A stretch of DNA of 64,000 nucleotides from Shinisaurus crocodilurus (lineage: Eukaryota > Chordata > Lepidosauria > Squamata > Shinisauridae): NCBI GenBank assembly GCA_021292165.1, contig CM037878.1:254373921-254437920 (forward strand), in the 5' to 3' direction. The notes under the pieces are model-generated. The model saw only the letters and a list, made by a program, of their open reading frames with translations, did no database searches and had not been told where the DNA came from. Shown piece by piece: positions 10,650-20,862 of the stretch. Both the position numbers and the translations under genes were made by a program. Position 1 is the first letter of the stretch, and every line of letters starts with the position of its first letter.

Positions 10650-11240
10650 TAGGGATGTGTGAGGAATTCAGTTAGGCGGTCAAAATCTGGCAGATTGGCC
10701 TGGCTGGCCCCCTGGATTCCAGCTCCTCAACCCAGCACTGGTGCTGACTCACTCTGATGCAAGTCGAGCCAGCATGCGGTCTTCCACTTTGAAAGTGGCC
10801 TGCAATTTGCATATATATGCAAATTTATTTATTTTTATTTATTATACTTATACCCTGCCTTTTTTCCTGCAAGGAACCCAAGCCGGCTTACATAATCTTC
10901 CTCTCCATTTTATCCTCACAACAACCCTGTGAGGTAGGTTAGGCTGAGAGTCAGTGACTGGCCCAAAGTCACCCAGTGAGCTTCATGGGCAAGCAGGGAC
11001 TAGAACCCAGATCTCCTGAGTCCCAGTCCAACACTCTAACCACTATTCCATGCTGGCTCTTAATTGTGCAAATGGTGGCCGGAATTTATGCAAATTGTGG
11101 CCAGAATTTATGCACATTTCCCTGGCTTAAAAAGTGGAAGCTGCGGAACACCCACCCCCTGAGACTCAGCCTGCTTTTGGCTCTCGAGTCGGTGAGGTGC
11201 TGAAAGTTCAGGTCAAGTTTCTCAGGGTCTCCCATTCCTA
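10650..11240. mobile_element. Candidate hAT-like element hosting a SINE
   Basis: The left end tagggatgtgtgagg and the complement of the right end (taggaatgggagaccctgag) look like degenerate inverted termini, and both flanks contain gttta. The direct words aatttatgca and ggccggaatt repeat near 11070-11110. A minus-strand SINE (10824-11060) sits inside. Removing it leaves an element of about 355 bp. No coding capacity. Boundaries are uncertain. Confidence 0.4.
10824..11060 (-). mobile_element. tRNA-derived SINE (Sauria type), minus strand
   Basis: Same family as 3124-3371, reversed. The A/T-rich tail comes first, then ctgcaaggaacccaagccgg, cctcacaacaaccctgtgag and the complement of the tRNA-like head (ctctaaccactattccatgc). 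It sits inside the candidate element 10650-11240, next to the palindromic word atttgcatatatatgcaaat. Confidence 0.85.
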
Positions 11241-12652
11241 GTTTAAGGGTAATAAGACTAAGAGCTCTTCCAGATGGTTTTTTTTAAATGTGCTACTGGC
11301 TTGTCTTCTTTGTGGAATTTTTGGGGCTGCCCTCGTGATGTTGTCAGTCTCCTGCAGTTGTCCTGCATCGTCCTGGGTTCCCCCTCCCCCACGCTTCTCC
11401 TATATTTTCTCACACAGGGGAAAATCCATTAATTATTTTCTGACTTCTATGATTTACAAAAAAAACCCCAAAACATAACCCAGTGATGTGGCTGCCTGAT
11501 TTTGGGAGCTTGCATTGCTTTGTGGGGTGTGTGGCTGTGACATCATTTGGGGCATGTTCTCATAGCTTCGGGCCAGCCAGCAGCCATGTTTGTCCCCGCC
11601 CGAAGCTGATCACACCTTCTCCTCTTTCTCCACTGCTGCTGCTGCTTCTGCAGCAGATAGTTCTTAACTTTGTTCTCCCTGCCCCCCCAACACACACACA
11701 CACACGGCTATGAAGTGTAAGTAAATAATATTTGTACACAGGTTTTTTTGTTTGTTATTTTGAGGAGAAGGAATGCTTACTAATAGGGATAACTGGGAGT
11801 GTGTGCCCAGTCATACAACATGTTCCTCCTACGCTGGGAATGGCCAACTTCAGTATTAGAAGACCCTCCATTCTCCTGCCAGAGACCAGAAGTCTGTTAT
11901 GCCACACAAAACCCAAACTGTTCATGGGCATTTGGGCTCCAGAATAATGCTGGTGCCACATAACAGCAAGCACTTCACTCCTAGGGGGTACATTCACTTG
12001 GGTGTGGCCAAGGAATTCCTTGTTAAAAAACAAAACCCCAGAGTGTTCTTGTAATCTCTCACACATGTAACATTTGAAAACAGTTTCCCTTTCTTTATGA
12101 ACAAAGCTGTGGGCAAAATGTTTACACCATGATTAAAATTTAGTCAACCTGTGTGAAGATAGGTATGGCAAACCACCTGGATTTTATTCATGAGACAAAT
12201 CAGACCAATGTGTGAGCAGATGCATGGGTAAAGAAAATAAAAATATTGCGACGAATGTCTAAATACGTCCATGCATCTTTCCAGACCTACTGCCACCTGT
12301 AAGTGAAATCTTCCTCTGCATGCAAGCAGAACCTTGTTCGGAGAGGGTTAATTATTTTTACAGTTGCTAATCCCTCTCTTGTGTTTTGTCAGTGTTCTGC
12401 ACATCTCTCACAAAACCGCAGGTTGTAATTACAAGTAATCAGCAGTGGCAACTGTATTCACCTGTGCTTATCTTTCATTTCTTTTCCTCTGAGGTATTTT
12501 ACTTGTTTTTATGAGGAGAAAACAAATAAAAAGACTATTCACAAGAGGAAAAGATTGACAAATGCTGAAGGGGGTAATGGATGAGTAGAGAGTATAGAAA
12601 TAGTACACTTGTTGATTCTACCTATTACGTTCCCCATTTCCTATAGCGATGC
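11241..12652. other. No gene recognised
   Basis: AT-rich sequence with a short (CA)n at about 11690-11705. The open frame at 11755-12066 has no recognisable domain. Confidence 0.5.
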
Positions 12653-13974
12653 CCACCACCAATTACTTGAGCTGCTCTGCAAAAATATGTGCATGCGTGC
12701 CACTTAAACACAGGCAGCTCTGTGCTACGGGGGGGGGGGGGGCTACCCCAGTGTGCCACTACTGCTAAAGTGGCATCCTGCAGTAGGCAAGTGGGAGAAG
12801 AGTCTTGGATCTCTCTCCCACTTGCTACCATTACGATTGAGAATAGCTTACTACAGCAAATCCAGGAGACTTTGTTCCATCTGAGCAGCAGCTCCAGAGT
12901 AGCTCCAAAATCCTCCTGAGTGAACTGCTCATTAGGGCTGGTGGCCCAAGACTTTTGCTGCCTGAGGCAAAGGAAAAGATGCCCACTCATGCACCCACTT
13001 CACATACAGAAGTAAACTGGACAGACAGTTGAATTTTATTTCAGCACTCGTGACAGGACAGTGTCCTCCACCACACCTGAAGGCAGTGGGCTAGTTTAAA
13101 GGGTGCAGGACAGGCTGTGTGGCACACACAGTGATGCCCTCCAACAGAGGGTAATGGCTACGGTGGCTCAGGAGGCACGGCCAGGGGCTGCTGCTGTTCA
13201 TGTTACTGTCTGTCCCTGCTCTGTCCCTTTTCTCCTCCATCTCCTGAAAAAAAAACTTTATGCAACTGGGGCACAGTTCTTAATAATACTGTAATAATTA
13301 GCATTTCTATAGCCCATTTCACACCACGCACATTCCTTCAATAATTCCTGCAGTAGCCCTATAAAATGGGCTAGCCTATAGCAAATGAGGGAGCAGGGGG
13401 GATACCAAGAGGTAATGGCATGCACAGGCCCAGTTAAGGCAAACGTAGATTTGATACAGGAGAGCTATGATTGCATTTCTCAGTTCCAATACATATTTGC
13501 TTAAAAGTGGCCAGAGCAGGACTAAAACCAACTAGGGAGGCAGTTGGACTGCTGGATGACAATGGAGTTGAAAGCATACTAAAGGAGGATTCATTGCAGA
13601 AAAGCTGGATTAATTATTTGCGCTGGTCTTCACTGCAGAAGATGTAGGGCCTGTGTGTCAACTGTTCTCACAATGGAGGGATGTGAACAGAGGGGTCCCT
13701 CAAGGATCTGTCTTGGAACTACTGCTTTTAAACTTAAATGATCTGAAATTAGGGTGAACAGTTAAATGGCCAAGTTTGTTGACAGCACCAAATTATTTAG
13801 GATGCTTGCTTGAAAGAAAATAGGAATTGCAAGGCGCACCAGAGGGATCTCTCCAAACTGGGAGAATGGGCATTAAAATGGCAAATGAGGATCAATGCAA
13901 GCAAGTGCACATTGGAGGGGGGGAAATCATAAATTTGCATATACACTCACAGGGTCTGAGCTGGCGGTGACTGA
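12653..13974. repeat. Tandem duplication, unit 1
   Basis: This 1,322-bp unit is repeated immediately downstream at 13975-15297. By eye the units differ only in a G run (14 G from about 12729 in unit 1, 13 G from about 14051 in unit 2). Unit 1 carries a family B element and the 5' part of an old CR1. It ends abruptly in the middle of that CR1, where unit 2 restarts. The junction shows a small overlap (cca, within ccaccacc), as expected for a microhomology-mediated duplication. Confidence 0.95.
12934..13180 (-). mobile_element. Family B element, copy 2 (partial)
   Basis: Starts agggctggtggcccaag with gctgcctgaggc inside. It shares cacacctgaaggcag and ctccaacagaggg with the complement of the copy at 27165-27439. 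The far terminus is not clear, so the end is approximate. Confidence 0.6.
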
Positions 13975-13976
13975 CC
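13505..13976 (+). mobile_element. CR1 (L3-like) LINE, 5' fragment in unit 1
   Basis: Decayed CR1 reverse-transcriptase region. Recognisable words include gggaggcagttggactgctg (upstream region), ggtccctcaaggatctgt (the PQGS box) and ccaagtttgttgacagcacc (the position of the A/FADD catalytic box, here degraded). It is cut at 13976 by the restart of the tandem duplication. Multiple frameshifts; not functional. Confidence 0.7.
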
Positions 13977-15297
13977 ACCACCAATTACTTGAGCTGCTCT
14001 GCAAAAATATGTGCATGCGTGCCACTTAAACACAGGCAGCTCTGTGCTACGGGGGGGGGGGGGCTACCCCAGTGTGCCACTACTGCTAAAGTGGCATCCT
14101 GCAGTAGGCAAGTGGGAGAAGAGTCTTGGATCTCTCTCCCACTTGCTACCATTACGATTGAGAATAGCTTACTACAGCAAATCCAGGAGACTTTGTTCCA
14201 TCTGAGCAGCAGCTCCAGAGTAGCTCCAAAATCCTCCTGAGTGAACTGCTCATTAGGGCTGGTGGCCCAAGACTTTTGCTGCCTGAGGCAAAGGAAAAGA
14301 TGCCCACTCATGCACCCACTTCACATACAGAAGTAAACTGGACAGACAGTTGAATTTTATTTCAGCACTCGTGACAGGACAGTGTCCTCCACCACACCTG
14401 AAGGCAGTGGGCTAGTTTAAAGGGTGCAGGACAGGCTGTGTGGCACACACAGTGATGCCCTCCAACAGAGGGTAATGGCTACGGTGGCTCAGGAGGCACG
14501 GCCAGGGGCTGCTGCTGTTCATGTTACTGTCTGTCCCTGCTCTGTCCCTTTTCTCCTCCATCTCCTGAAAAAAAAACTTTATGCAACTGGGGCACAGTTC
14601 TTAATAATACTGTAATAATTAGCATTTCTATAGCCCATTTCACACCACGCACATTCCTTCAATAATTCCTGCAGTAGCCCTATAAAATGGGCTAGCCTAT
14701 AGCAAATGAGGGAGCAGGGGGGATACCAAGAGGTAATGGCATGCACAGGCCCAGTTAAGGCAAACGTAGATTTGATACAGGAGAGCTATGATTGCATTTC
14801 TCAGTTCCAATACATATTTGCTTAAAAGTGGCCAGAGCAGGACTAAAACCAACTAGGGAGGCAGTTGGACTGCTGGATGACAATGGAGTTGAAAGCATAC
14901 TAAAGGAGGATTCATTGCAGAAAAGCTGGATTAATTATTTGCGCTGGTCTTCACTGCAGAAGATGTAGGGCCTGTGTGTCAACTGTTCTCACAATGGAGG
15001 GATGTGAACAGAGGGGTCCCTCAAGGATCTGTCTTGGAACTACTGCTTTTAAACTTAAATGATCTGAAATTAGGGTGAACAGTTAAATGGCCAAGTTTGT
15101 TGACAGCACCAAATTATTTAGGATGCTTGCTTGAAAGAAAATAGGAATTGCAAGGCGCACCAGAGGGATCTCTCCAAACTGGGAGAATGGGCATTAAAAT
15201 GGCAAATGAGGATCAATGCAAGCAAGTGCACATTGGAGGGGGGGAAATCATAAATTTGCATATACACTCACAGGGTCTGAGCTGGCGGTGACTGACC
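13975..15297. repeat. Tandem duplication, unit 2
   Basis: Second copy of the unit above. Its CR1 continues without a break into 15299-16052, so the right-hand end is the ancestral arrangement and the start of unit 2 is the new junction. The near-complete identity means either a very recent event or an assembly artefact, such as two haplotypes placed in series. Confidence 0.95.
14255..14501 (-). mobile_element. Family B element, copy 3 (duplicate of copy 2)
   Basis: Lies 1,321 bp downstream of copy 2 and is identical to it. It arose from the tandem duplication, not from a separate transposition. Confidence 0.6.
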
Positions 15298-16052
15298 AAG
15301 AAAGGGATCTTAGGGGTCTGGTGGACAGCTCTATGCAAATGTTGACCCAATGTGCAGTGCAGCTGCTGTGAAAAAGGCAAATTGCATATTGGGGATCATT
15401 AGGGAAGGAATAAAAAAGTAAAACTGCCAATACCTACAATATTGTGTACAGTTCTGGTCACTGCACCTCAAAAAGGATATTGTAGAGCAAGAAATGGTGC
15501 AGAAAAGAGCAACCAAAATGATCAAAGTGTTGGTACAACTCCCCTACAGGGAAATGTTACACTGTTTGGGGCTTTTTATCTTAGAAAAAAAGTGAGTAAG
15601 GGGGGACTTGATAGAGGTGTATACGATTATGCATGGTGTGGAGAAAGTGGATAGGGAGATATTTTTCGCCCTTATAATGCTTGAATCCGTGTTCATCCCA
15701 TGAAGGTGAATGGTGGGAGATTCAGGACAGATAAAAGGAAGTACTTCTTCACACAATCTGATGCCACAAGAAGTAGTGATGGCCACCAACGTGGATGGCT
15801 TTCAAAGGGGATTGGACAAACTCATGGAGAATACAACTATCAATGACTACTAACAATGACTGCTATATATTATCTCCAGTATCAGAGGCACTATGCCTCT
15901 CAGTACCAGGGACCATGAGCAGGAGGGTGCTCTTGCACTGAAGTTTTGCTTGTGGACTTTCCACAAGCATCTGTTAAGCCACTATGTGAACAGAATGCTG
16001 AACTAGATAGCTCTTTGGTCTGGTCCAGCATAACTCTTCTTATGTTCTTATT
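14826..16052 (+). mobile_element. CR1 (L3-like) LINE, decayed, to its 3' end
   Basis: Continues from the same region as the unit 1 fragment through the C-terminal part (agagcaaccaaaatgatcaa, corresponding to RATKMIK). It then runs through ggacagataaaaggaagtac to the CR1 3' terminus (gaactagatagctctttggt, cttcttatgttctta). The relative at 61600-62366 matches it throughout the 3' third. Frames are broken in many places. It encoded the reverse transcriptase of a non-LTR retrotransposon. Confidence 0.8.
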
Positions 16053-16057
16053 TCAAC

Positions 16058-16440
16058 TTTCTCTGAAGGAACTCAAGACAGTGTAGAACCACGCTGTGAA
16101 TTAGGTGAGAGTGTTGGACTGGGACTCGGGAGATCCGGGTTCTATTCCCTGCTCGGCCATGAAACTCACTGGGTGACTTTGGGCTAGTCACTGACTCTCA
16201 GCCTAACCTACCTCACAGGGTTGTTGTGAGGATAAAATGGAGAGGAGGAGGAGGAGGAGGAGGATTATGTAAGCCGCCTTGGGTTCCTTGCAGGAAATAA
16301 GGCGGGGTATAAATAAATAAATAAATAAATAAGAAAGAAAGAAAGAAAGAGCGACTGTCCCAAGCATCATAGCTGAGTGGGGATTTGAACTTGGGTTTCT
16401 GAAGGCCTAATCCAACATGCTAACTACTGCACCACATTGG
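16058..16440 (-). mobile_element. Old tRNA-SINE interrupted by a younger SINE
   Basis: The two outer pieces, about 16058-16112 and 16345-16440, read on the minus strand as one old SINE: ccaatgtggtgcagtagtta head, gatttgaac complement, and an LINE-like end near aggaactcaagacagtgt. The younger plus-strand SINE lies between them. Joining the pieces gives a continuous SINE body around gagag/cgactg, which supports nesting. Confidence 0.5.
16113..16344 (+). mobile_element. tRNA-derived SINE (Sauria type), 5'-truncated
   Basis: Begins inside the tRNA-like head (gagtgttggactgggactcg) and then follows the family body and tail (gccgccttgggttccttgca). It ends in AAATA and GAAA repeats, with about eight bases of extra (AGG)n expansion in the body at 16240-16262. 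Confidence 0.85.
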
Positions 16441-17214
16441 GAGATCTCCAGGATGACATCCAGGTTAGTACTTAGTGCATTTATGGCTGAAGTGAGATCT
16501 AAATTGGGGACTTCCAACCCAAGTTTATAGCTCAGGTGCCAATTCACTACGCTATACTACTGTGTGGCAAAGCAGACTATCGTGCAGCTGTAGTGGATCT
16601 CAATACAAACGGATCAATTTTCCCTGGCACTGGGACTGTGAGCTGGTAGGAGGATCAAGCTCTAAGACTTACAAACACATGCTCAGCTGGAGTGGAAAAT
16701 TCTACTGGCTTGTAATATATAGCTCTATTTAATACATTACAAAAAGCAGAAGAATGGTAATCTGACATGAGGCGACTAGAAAAAAGTGAAAACATGATTG
16801 TATTAATAAAGCTTTAGTTTATACTTCAACTGTGCCAATACTAGTATCTGCTTTTCATTACATATACAAACCCCTGATGCATACTGAATCTCTATTCAAT
16901 ACTGCAGCTAAATTGTGGCCGCCAATGTGGCTAAGCAATAGTATCTTGACTTGCTTGAAAACTGAATTCCAGTTGCTATGGCAATAAAAATATACAGATT
17001 TATAATGTGTACAATGTGAAAGTTTCCTTGCTTTGTTGCAGGAAAATGTGTGTTTTGGAATCAATGTTTCAAACATTCTTTGGCTGGACATGCACCAGCC
17101 TCCATAGAAATGGTTTACATTGAAATTCTACATATGCCTGCTTAGAAGTAAGCCCCATTGTGTTAACAAGTAATGTATAGGATTGCAGCCTTAACTTATT
17201 TTTTGATTAGATAA
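16441..17214. other. No gene recognised; SINE-like scrap
   Basis: Near 16470-16570 there is a faint minus-strand tRNA-SINE signature (gccaattcactacgctatac). The remainder is AT-rich and unassigned. Confidence 0.45.
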
Positions 17215-18655
17215 CACTGGACTCTTGCTCACTGTACCTTTGCCCATCTTGGCTACTCGGACCTCAAAGGTAATTAATGCCTCCTTGAAGGGAAGGAGTG
17301 GTTCCTACTGGCTTAAAGGAAACAGTGGGGAGACCATTATTGAAGAAACCTAATGCAGATCCATTTGTGTCTGATAATTACCATCCATTATCAAAGTTGC
17401 CATTCTTGTGCAAGATGTTGGAGTGTGTGGTGGCTTCTCAACTCCAGGTAGTGTTGGATGATGCTACCTATCTGGATCCATTCCAGTTCATCTTCAGGTC
17501 CAGTTTTGGGACAAAAACAGTCTTGGTCATCTTAGTAGATGACTTATGTTGGGGAATGAATTGGGGGAGTGCATCCCTATTGTTCTCCTGGACCTCTTAG
17601 TGGCTTTTCATACCATTGACCATGGTATCCTTCTGGGTCATTCATCTGGGTTGGGCATAGGAGGCATGGTATTACAGCGGTTCCAGTCCTTCCTGGATGA
17701 ACGGTCTCAGAAGGTGGTGTTTGGGTGCTTCTGCGCTATCCCATGGCCACTGGCCTGTGGTGTGTCACTAGGTTCTATCTTGTCCCCTATGCTTTCCAAC
17801 ATCTACATGAAACTGCTGGGGGAAGTCACTCAGAGGTTTGGGCTGAAATGTCACCAATATGCAGATGACACTTAACTCTACCTCTCGTTTCCATCTAATG
17901 GTCCTAGGGCTGGGGAAGCTCAGGTGGTGACGGTGGCCAGGGATACTTTTTACCAGTTACAGCCCTATCTAGAGATGGAGGCTCTTGCCTCAGTTATTCA
18001 TGTTCTGGTGATATCCAGGCTGGACTGCTATAATATGCTGTATGTGGGCTTGCCTTTGAAGACAGTTCAGAAGCTTCAGCTTCTGGATGGTGCCAGGTGC
18101 CAGGTGCCAGGCAGTCGGCTCATGTGACACCAGTACTGCACTAGCTGCACTGATTGCCAGTACATTTCTGAGCTCAATTTAAAGTGCTGCTTTTAACCCT
18201 TTAAAAGCCTTAAATGGTTTGGGCCAAAGCTTCTTGAAGGATCGCCTTCTCCCATACTAGCCCGCCCACACTCTGAGGTCATCAACAGAAGCCTTTCTCA
18301 CTTGTCTGCCACCAAACGAGGTTAGACTGGTGAGTATATGGGAGAGGGCCTTCTCAGTGATGGCTACACACTCTGGAATCAACGTTCATCAAGGGTTGCC
18401 AGGTCCTTTCATTGTTGGTCTTCAGAAAATCTCTGAAGACCCACCTTTTTTGCTGGCCTTCCCTTAAGTCTGGGCCATTGGTTTGTATTGGTAAGTTTTG
18501 TTTTTATTGATTTTAATTGGTAATGTCTGTTTTTATGGATTTCATTGAAGCATGTTTCTATGGGGGTTTTTTTATTGTATCAACTTTGTATGGTTTTTAT
18601 CTTGTACACTGCCTTGAGAGGATTCTATCCTTAAAGAAAGTATAGATAGATAGAT
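17215..18655 (+). mobile_element. L2 LINE, decayed reverse transcriptase and 3' end
   Basis: Translated blocks match the L2 reverse transcriptase in order. They are LLKKPNADPFVSDNYHPLSK (near 17340), ASQLQVVLDDATYLDPFQ (near 17430), the CGVSLGSILSPMLSNIYMK box (near 17760) and the catalytic YADDT (17858-17872), then SRLDCYNMLYVGLPLKTVQK (near 18015). The frame changes near 17546 and 17600, and there is a stop right after YADDT. The 3' end has tacactgccttgagagg and a GATA-rich tail. No endonuclease domain is left; a dead copy. Confidence 0.9.
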
Positions 18656-19860
18656 AACACAAAACAAATCACCCATTTTCTTTTTCTAAATGTTCTAGGG
18701 TATGTCTTAGGGGCTTTCTTTGGGGATGTGGACATAGTCTCCAACTGCCCCGAAAATGCTGGGGCCCGTCCCAAAAACCCTTAAGCCATCACAGCTTCTC
18801 ACTTTGTTATGCAGAGTCCCGAATTTTCCTGCCTCCCGCAACTGCAAGCTTCTTTAAGGGGCCATGGGCAAAATTGCAGTTAAGCTAAAACTTTTAGCTT
18901 AGCTGCAATTTTGCCCATGGCCCCTTTAAGATAGCTCTGCTTAGGCTCAAATGGCTGCCCACAGAGAGAAAGAGAGCAGGGAAGGATGTGTGTGTGCGTG
19001 TGCGCGCACGTGCGCAGAGGGAGAGGTGAATGCGGGAATTTATCACATGATTCCTATCTTTATAGTGCCAAAGATTTTATTTCTGGTGAGGTTACAGTGT
19101 CAGAAGGAAATGCAAGAAACTTCTCCTTCTCTCTGAAGCTCCATGTTTGGGGGTGTGGGGTGGGTAAGCTTCACCTGTTGAATTTGTGCCAATCCTGACC
19201 ATTTTAAAACAAAAAGAAAGAGATTGCCCTGAAAGCACTGACACCACCCCCCATGAAAAACACCAGATATCAACAATTAAGGGTTTAAGTAAGGTAAAAA
19301 AAAATTACAAAAGCCACTTATGAAATGTTATAAAATAATATATAATATAATAATGTAATAATTATTATATGTAAGATTTTGTGTGTTTCCTCTAATAACT
19401 TTTGTACTTGACCATGCCCTTTTGTTGCCTGGCCATACCCTTGGCCACGCCCTCATGTTGCCTGGCCACGCCCTCTTGATCACACCTTCATGTTGTTTAA
19501 CCATACCTCTTACAAATTCACATGTGTGTCCCTATTTTCATCTGTGAAATGTTGGATGGTATGTGTGGAGAAGCAAGAGTAGTTCACCTCCTTTTGACAA
19601 TTTTGTTCTTTGAACACTAGGGGGAAAATTTAATCAAATTTAGGCTCCTTTAAATCTTGTGTGCTCATTACTCCTACTTAAATCAATTTATTTTAGCATA
19701 TTTGTTTGTACTATATTTTATGCTAATAGGAATTTACAGAGTTTAACTGTGGCTAGAATGTAATCCCAAATTAATATTGCTAATTTAAAACTCATAATAA
19801 TGTATTTAATGATCTTATGTTTACCAGATCCCAACTTGGAAGCCCTGTTGTTTAGAACAG
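18656..19860. other. No gene recognised; contains a large palindrome
   Basis: Besides the hairpin listed separately, there is an alternating purine-pyrimidine stretch near 18985-19015 (tgtgtgtgcgtgtgcgcgca). Short repeats of the word ggccacgccctc occur near 19430-19500. No coding support. Confidence 0.5.
18851..18931. repeat. Near-perfect palindrome, arms about 39 bp
   Basis: The left arm contains ggggccatgggcaaaattgc followed by agttaagctaaaa. The right arm is its complement with one or two changes (tttagcttagctgcaatttt onward). The spacer is only about three bases, so the single strand would form a long hairpin. No TIR-type ends or target duplication are evident. Confidence 0.85.
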
Positions 19861-20026
19861 GCCTGTGGCTCACGCTGGCTCAGCTTGTCTGAGCATGGAA
19901 AGCTAAGCAGGGTCAGGCCTGGTTATTACTTGGATGGGAGACCCCTCCTCTAGTTTCCTACATTGAGCAGGGGGTTGGACTTGATGGCCTTGCAGACCCC
20001 TTCCAACTCTATGATCCTATGATCCT
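19861..20026 (+). mobile_element. 5S rRNA-headed SINE with CR1 tail, copy 1
   Basis: The head resembles vertebrate 5S rRNA: gtctgagcatggaaagctaa then gcagggtcaggcctggttat and tacttggatgggagacc. It retains the pol III internal control region (box A around aagctaagcagggtc, box C around ttggatgggagac). About 17 bases of the normal 5S 5' part appear deleted after gcctgtggct. Past gggagacc the 5S 3' end is replaced by cctcctctagtttcctac, then cattgagcagggggttggac to atgatcctatgatcct. That is the 3' end of CR1, as in the copy at 30395-31680. So this is a chimeric SINE, not a 5S gene. Confidence 0.85.
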
Positions 20027-20794
20027 GGGGCTGTTGGCATCAAATAATTAGTTACAGAGTAGGCACTAGAGTTAAACATTTCACAGAATGCATAACTTGT
20101 ATGTTTTCAGAGATACATCTAAGGAGGTTCTCAAAATCATTGCAAATGTTTGGCTTTACCCATTGCAAACTATTAGTACATGGTAGAAAGAATCAGTGGA
20201 GGAACTCAGTCTGGATTCTATTTACATTCATAGAAATCACATTAAAATTTTCATTTTAATCATTACATTTCAAAGCAATTATAAGGTGACATTCCAAATT
20301 ATTTTCATTACTCTCTGTTTCTAAGATATGAAACTGAGGCAAAAATGGCAGCATTACCGTCTTAATGTTAATTTCTGATTCAGATGTTCTGCCTTCCAGA
20401 TGTGGAGGGCAATAAGGCTGCACAATCTTTCAGCAGTTTGATCTCATGACCAGTCTTATGTTTTATGTTGTTAATACAAATCGGAAAATATTTTTACTTG
20501 TTGTTGTTCAGTGTTCCAAACTCAGTTCCTCAACTGCTCAGTTTATGTCTCTAGCATTTTGTGCTTGCATGGAGATGCAAGATTTGGCTGTCTGGTTTCC
20601 ACTTGCGGGTGTTATTGTGCTCATGTCCTGCCTGTGGACATGTGCACTTGTGTGTCCACTTGCAGATTGGCCCTAAGTTTCTTTTAGGAAAGGGTTGTGT
20701 TTTGTTTAATAGGGAGGAATATTCAGTCAGGTTACCCATCCATCTTCAATCTAATGTACTCTGGATGGCCACTGTGGCATCTGGTTGGCCACTG
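20027..20794. other. No gene recognised
   Basis: AT-rich sequence with no recognisable repeat. Confidence 0.5.
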
Positions 20795-20862
20795 TGGAAA
20801 GGAATGAAGAACTAGATAGGCCTTTGCTCTGATCTCGCAGGGCTCTCCTTATGTTCTCACTT
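20795..20862 (+). mobile_element. CR1 (L3-like) 3' terminus fragment
   Basis: Contains gaactagataggcctttgct and gcagggctctccttatgttc, matching the CR1 3' ends at 15978-16052 and 62150-62366. The rest of the element is missing or unrecognisable. Confidence 0.65.
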
